From the NCBI GenBank assembly GCA_016194835.1, contig JACQAU010000091.1:1-6112 (forward strand): a DNA stretch of 6,112 nucleotides. The letters run 5' to 3'. Position numbers and translations under genes: made by a program. The DNA comes from Deltaproteobacteria bacterium (lineage in GTDB: Bacteria; Bdellovibrionota; UBA1018). Shown here piece after piece: positions 6,080 through 6,112 of this stretch (its first letter is position 1; each line of letters opens with the position of its first letter). Under the pieces are notes generated by a model that made no database searches, was not told the origin of the DNA, and was given only the letters and a program-made list of their open reading frames with translations.

Positions 6080-6112
6080 ATGTTACGCGCTATTGGGATA
6101 GGCATTATTGCA
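6080..6112 (+). CDS. start of an unidentified gene, cut by the window edge
   Basis: Eleven codons read MLRAIGIGIIA up to the end of the window. A well-placed AGGTGA and an upstream TATAAT support translation from this ATG. The visible residues are hydrophobic and could begin a membrane segment or signal sequence, but this is too little to name a family. It lies beyond the 46-bp palindrome, so it is probably a separate transcription unit from glmU-glmS. Confidence 0.5.
   Translation, partial: MLRAIGIGIIA

Noticed and set aside
1..6112. CRISPR arrays, tRNA or rRNA genes, transposase genes, defence or toxin-antitoxin systems
   Set aside because: I found no regular spaced repeats, no tRNA cloverleaf or rRNA-like stretches, and no protein in any frame resembling these families.

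Overview
The window is an ordinary AT-rich chromosomal stretch of a bacterium that carries four recognisable housekeeping genes and the first codons of a fifth. The DksA-type protein, with its C4 zinc finger and the coiled-coil-tip motif PDETDLA, and the Lon N-terminus resemble versions I associate with deltaproteobacteria in the broad sense (Bdellovibrionota, Myxococcota and relatives). That lineage guess is inference from remembered family patterns and is of low confidence.

Layout. Positions 1-1976 (minus) hold the first 658 codons of lon, the ATP-dependent protease; its catalytic Ser/Lys dyad lies beyond the left edge. Positions 1977-2272 are a 296-base gap dominated by a large foldback structure with AT-rich arms and a GC-rich 71-nt loop. 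Positions 2273-2635 (minus) hold a 120-residue DksA/TraR-family regulator. Positions 2636-2822 are a divergent control region with a plausible dksA promoter and two short palindromes. Positions 2823-4268 (plus) hold glmU and 4271-5996 hold glmS, separated by only 2 nt and surely one transcription unit. A 46-bp perfect palindrome begins on the glmS stop codon, followed by a promoter-like -10 box, a ribosome binding site and the start of another gene at 6080.

How the genes work together. GlmS makes glucosamine-6-phosphate from fructose-6-phosphate and glutamine. GlmU, after the separate GlmM step, acetylates glucosamine-1-phosphate and joins it to UTP, giving UDP-GlcNAc for peptidoglycan and lipopolysaccharide. 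The pair therefore encodes the two ends of the amino-sugar pathway. lon and the dksA-like gene are general stress and growth-rate functions on the opposite strand.

The most notable observation is that glmS is broken as written. About 40 codons at the start of the second SIS domain are missing, and the reading frame shifts at the same place. Either this is a real lesion in a normally essential gene or it is an assembly/sequencing error. I see no novel defence, mobile or RNA-guided system in the window. The two large inverted repeats are the only structures that the genes do not explain.
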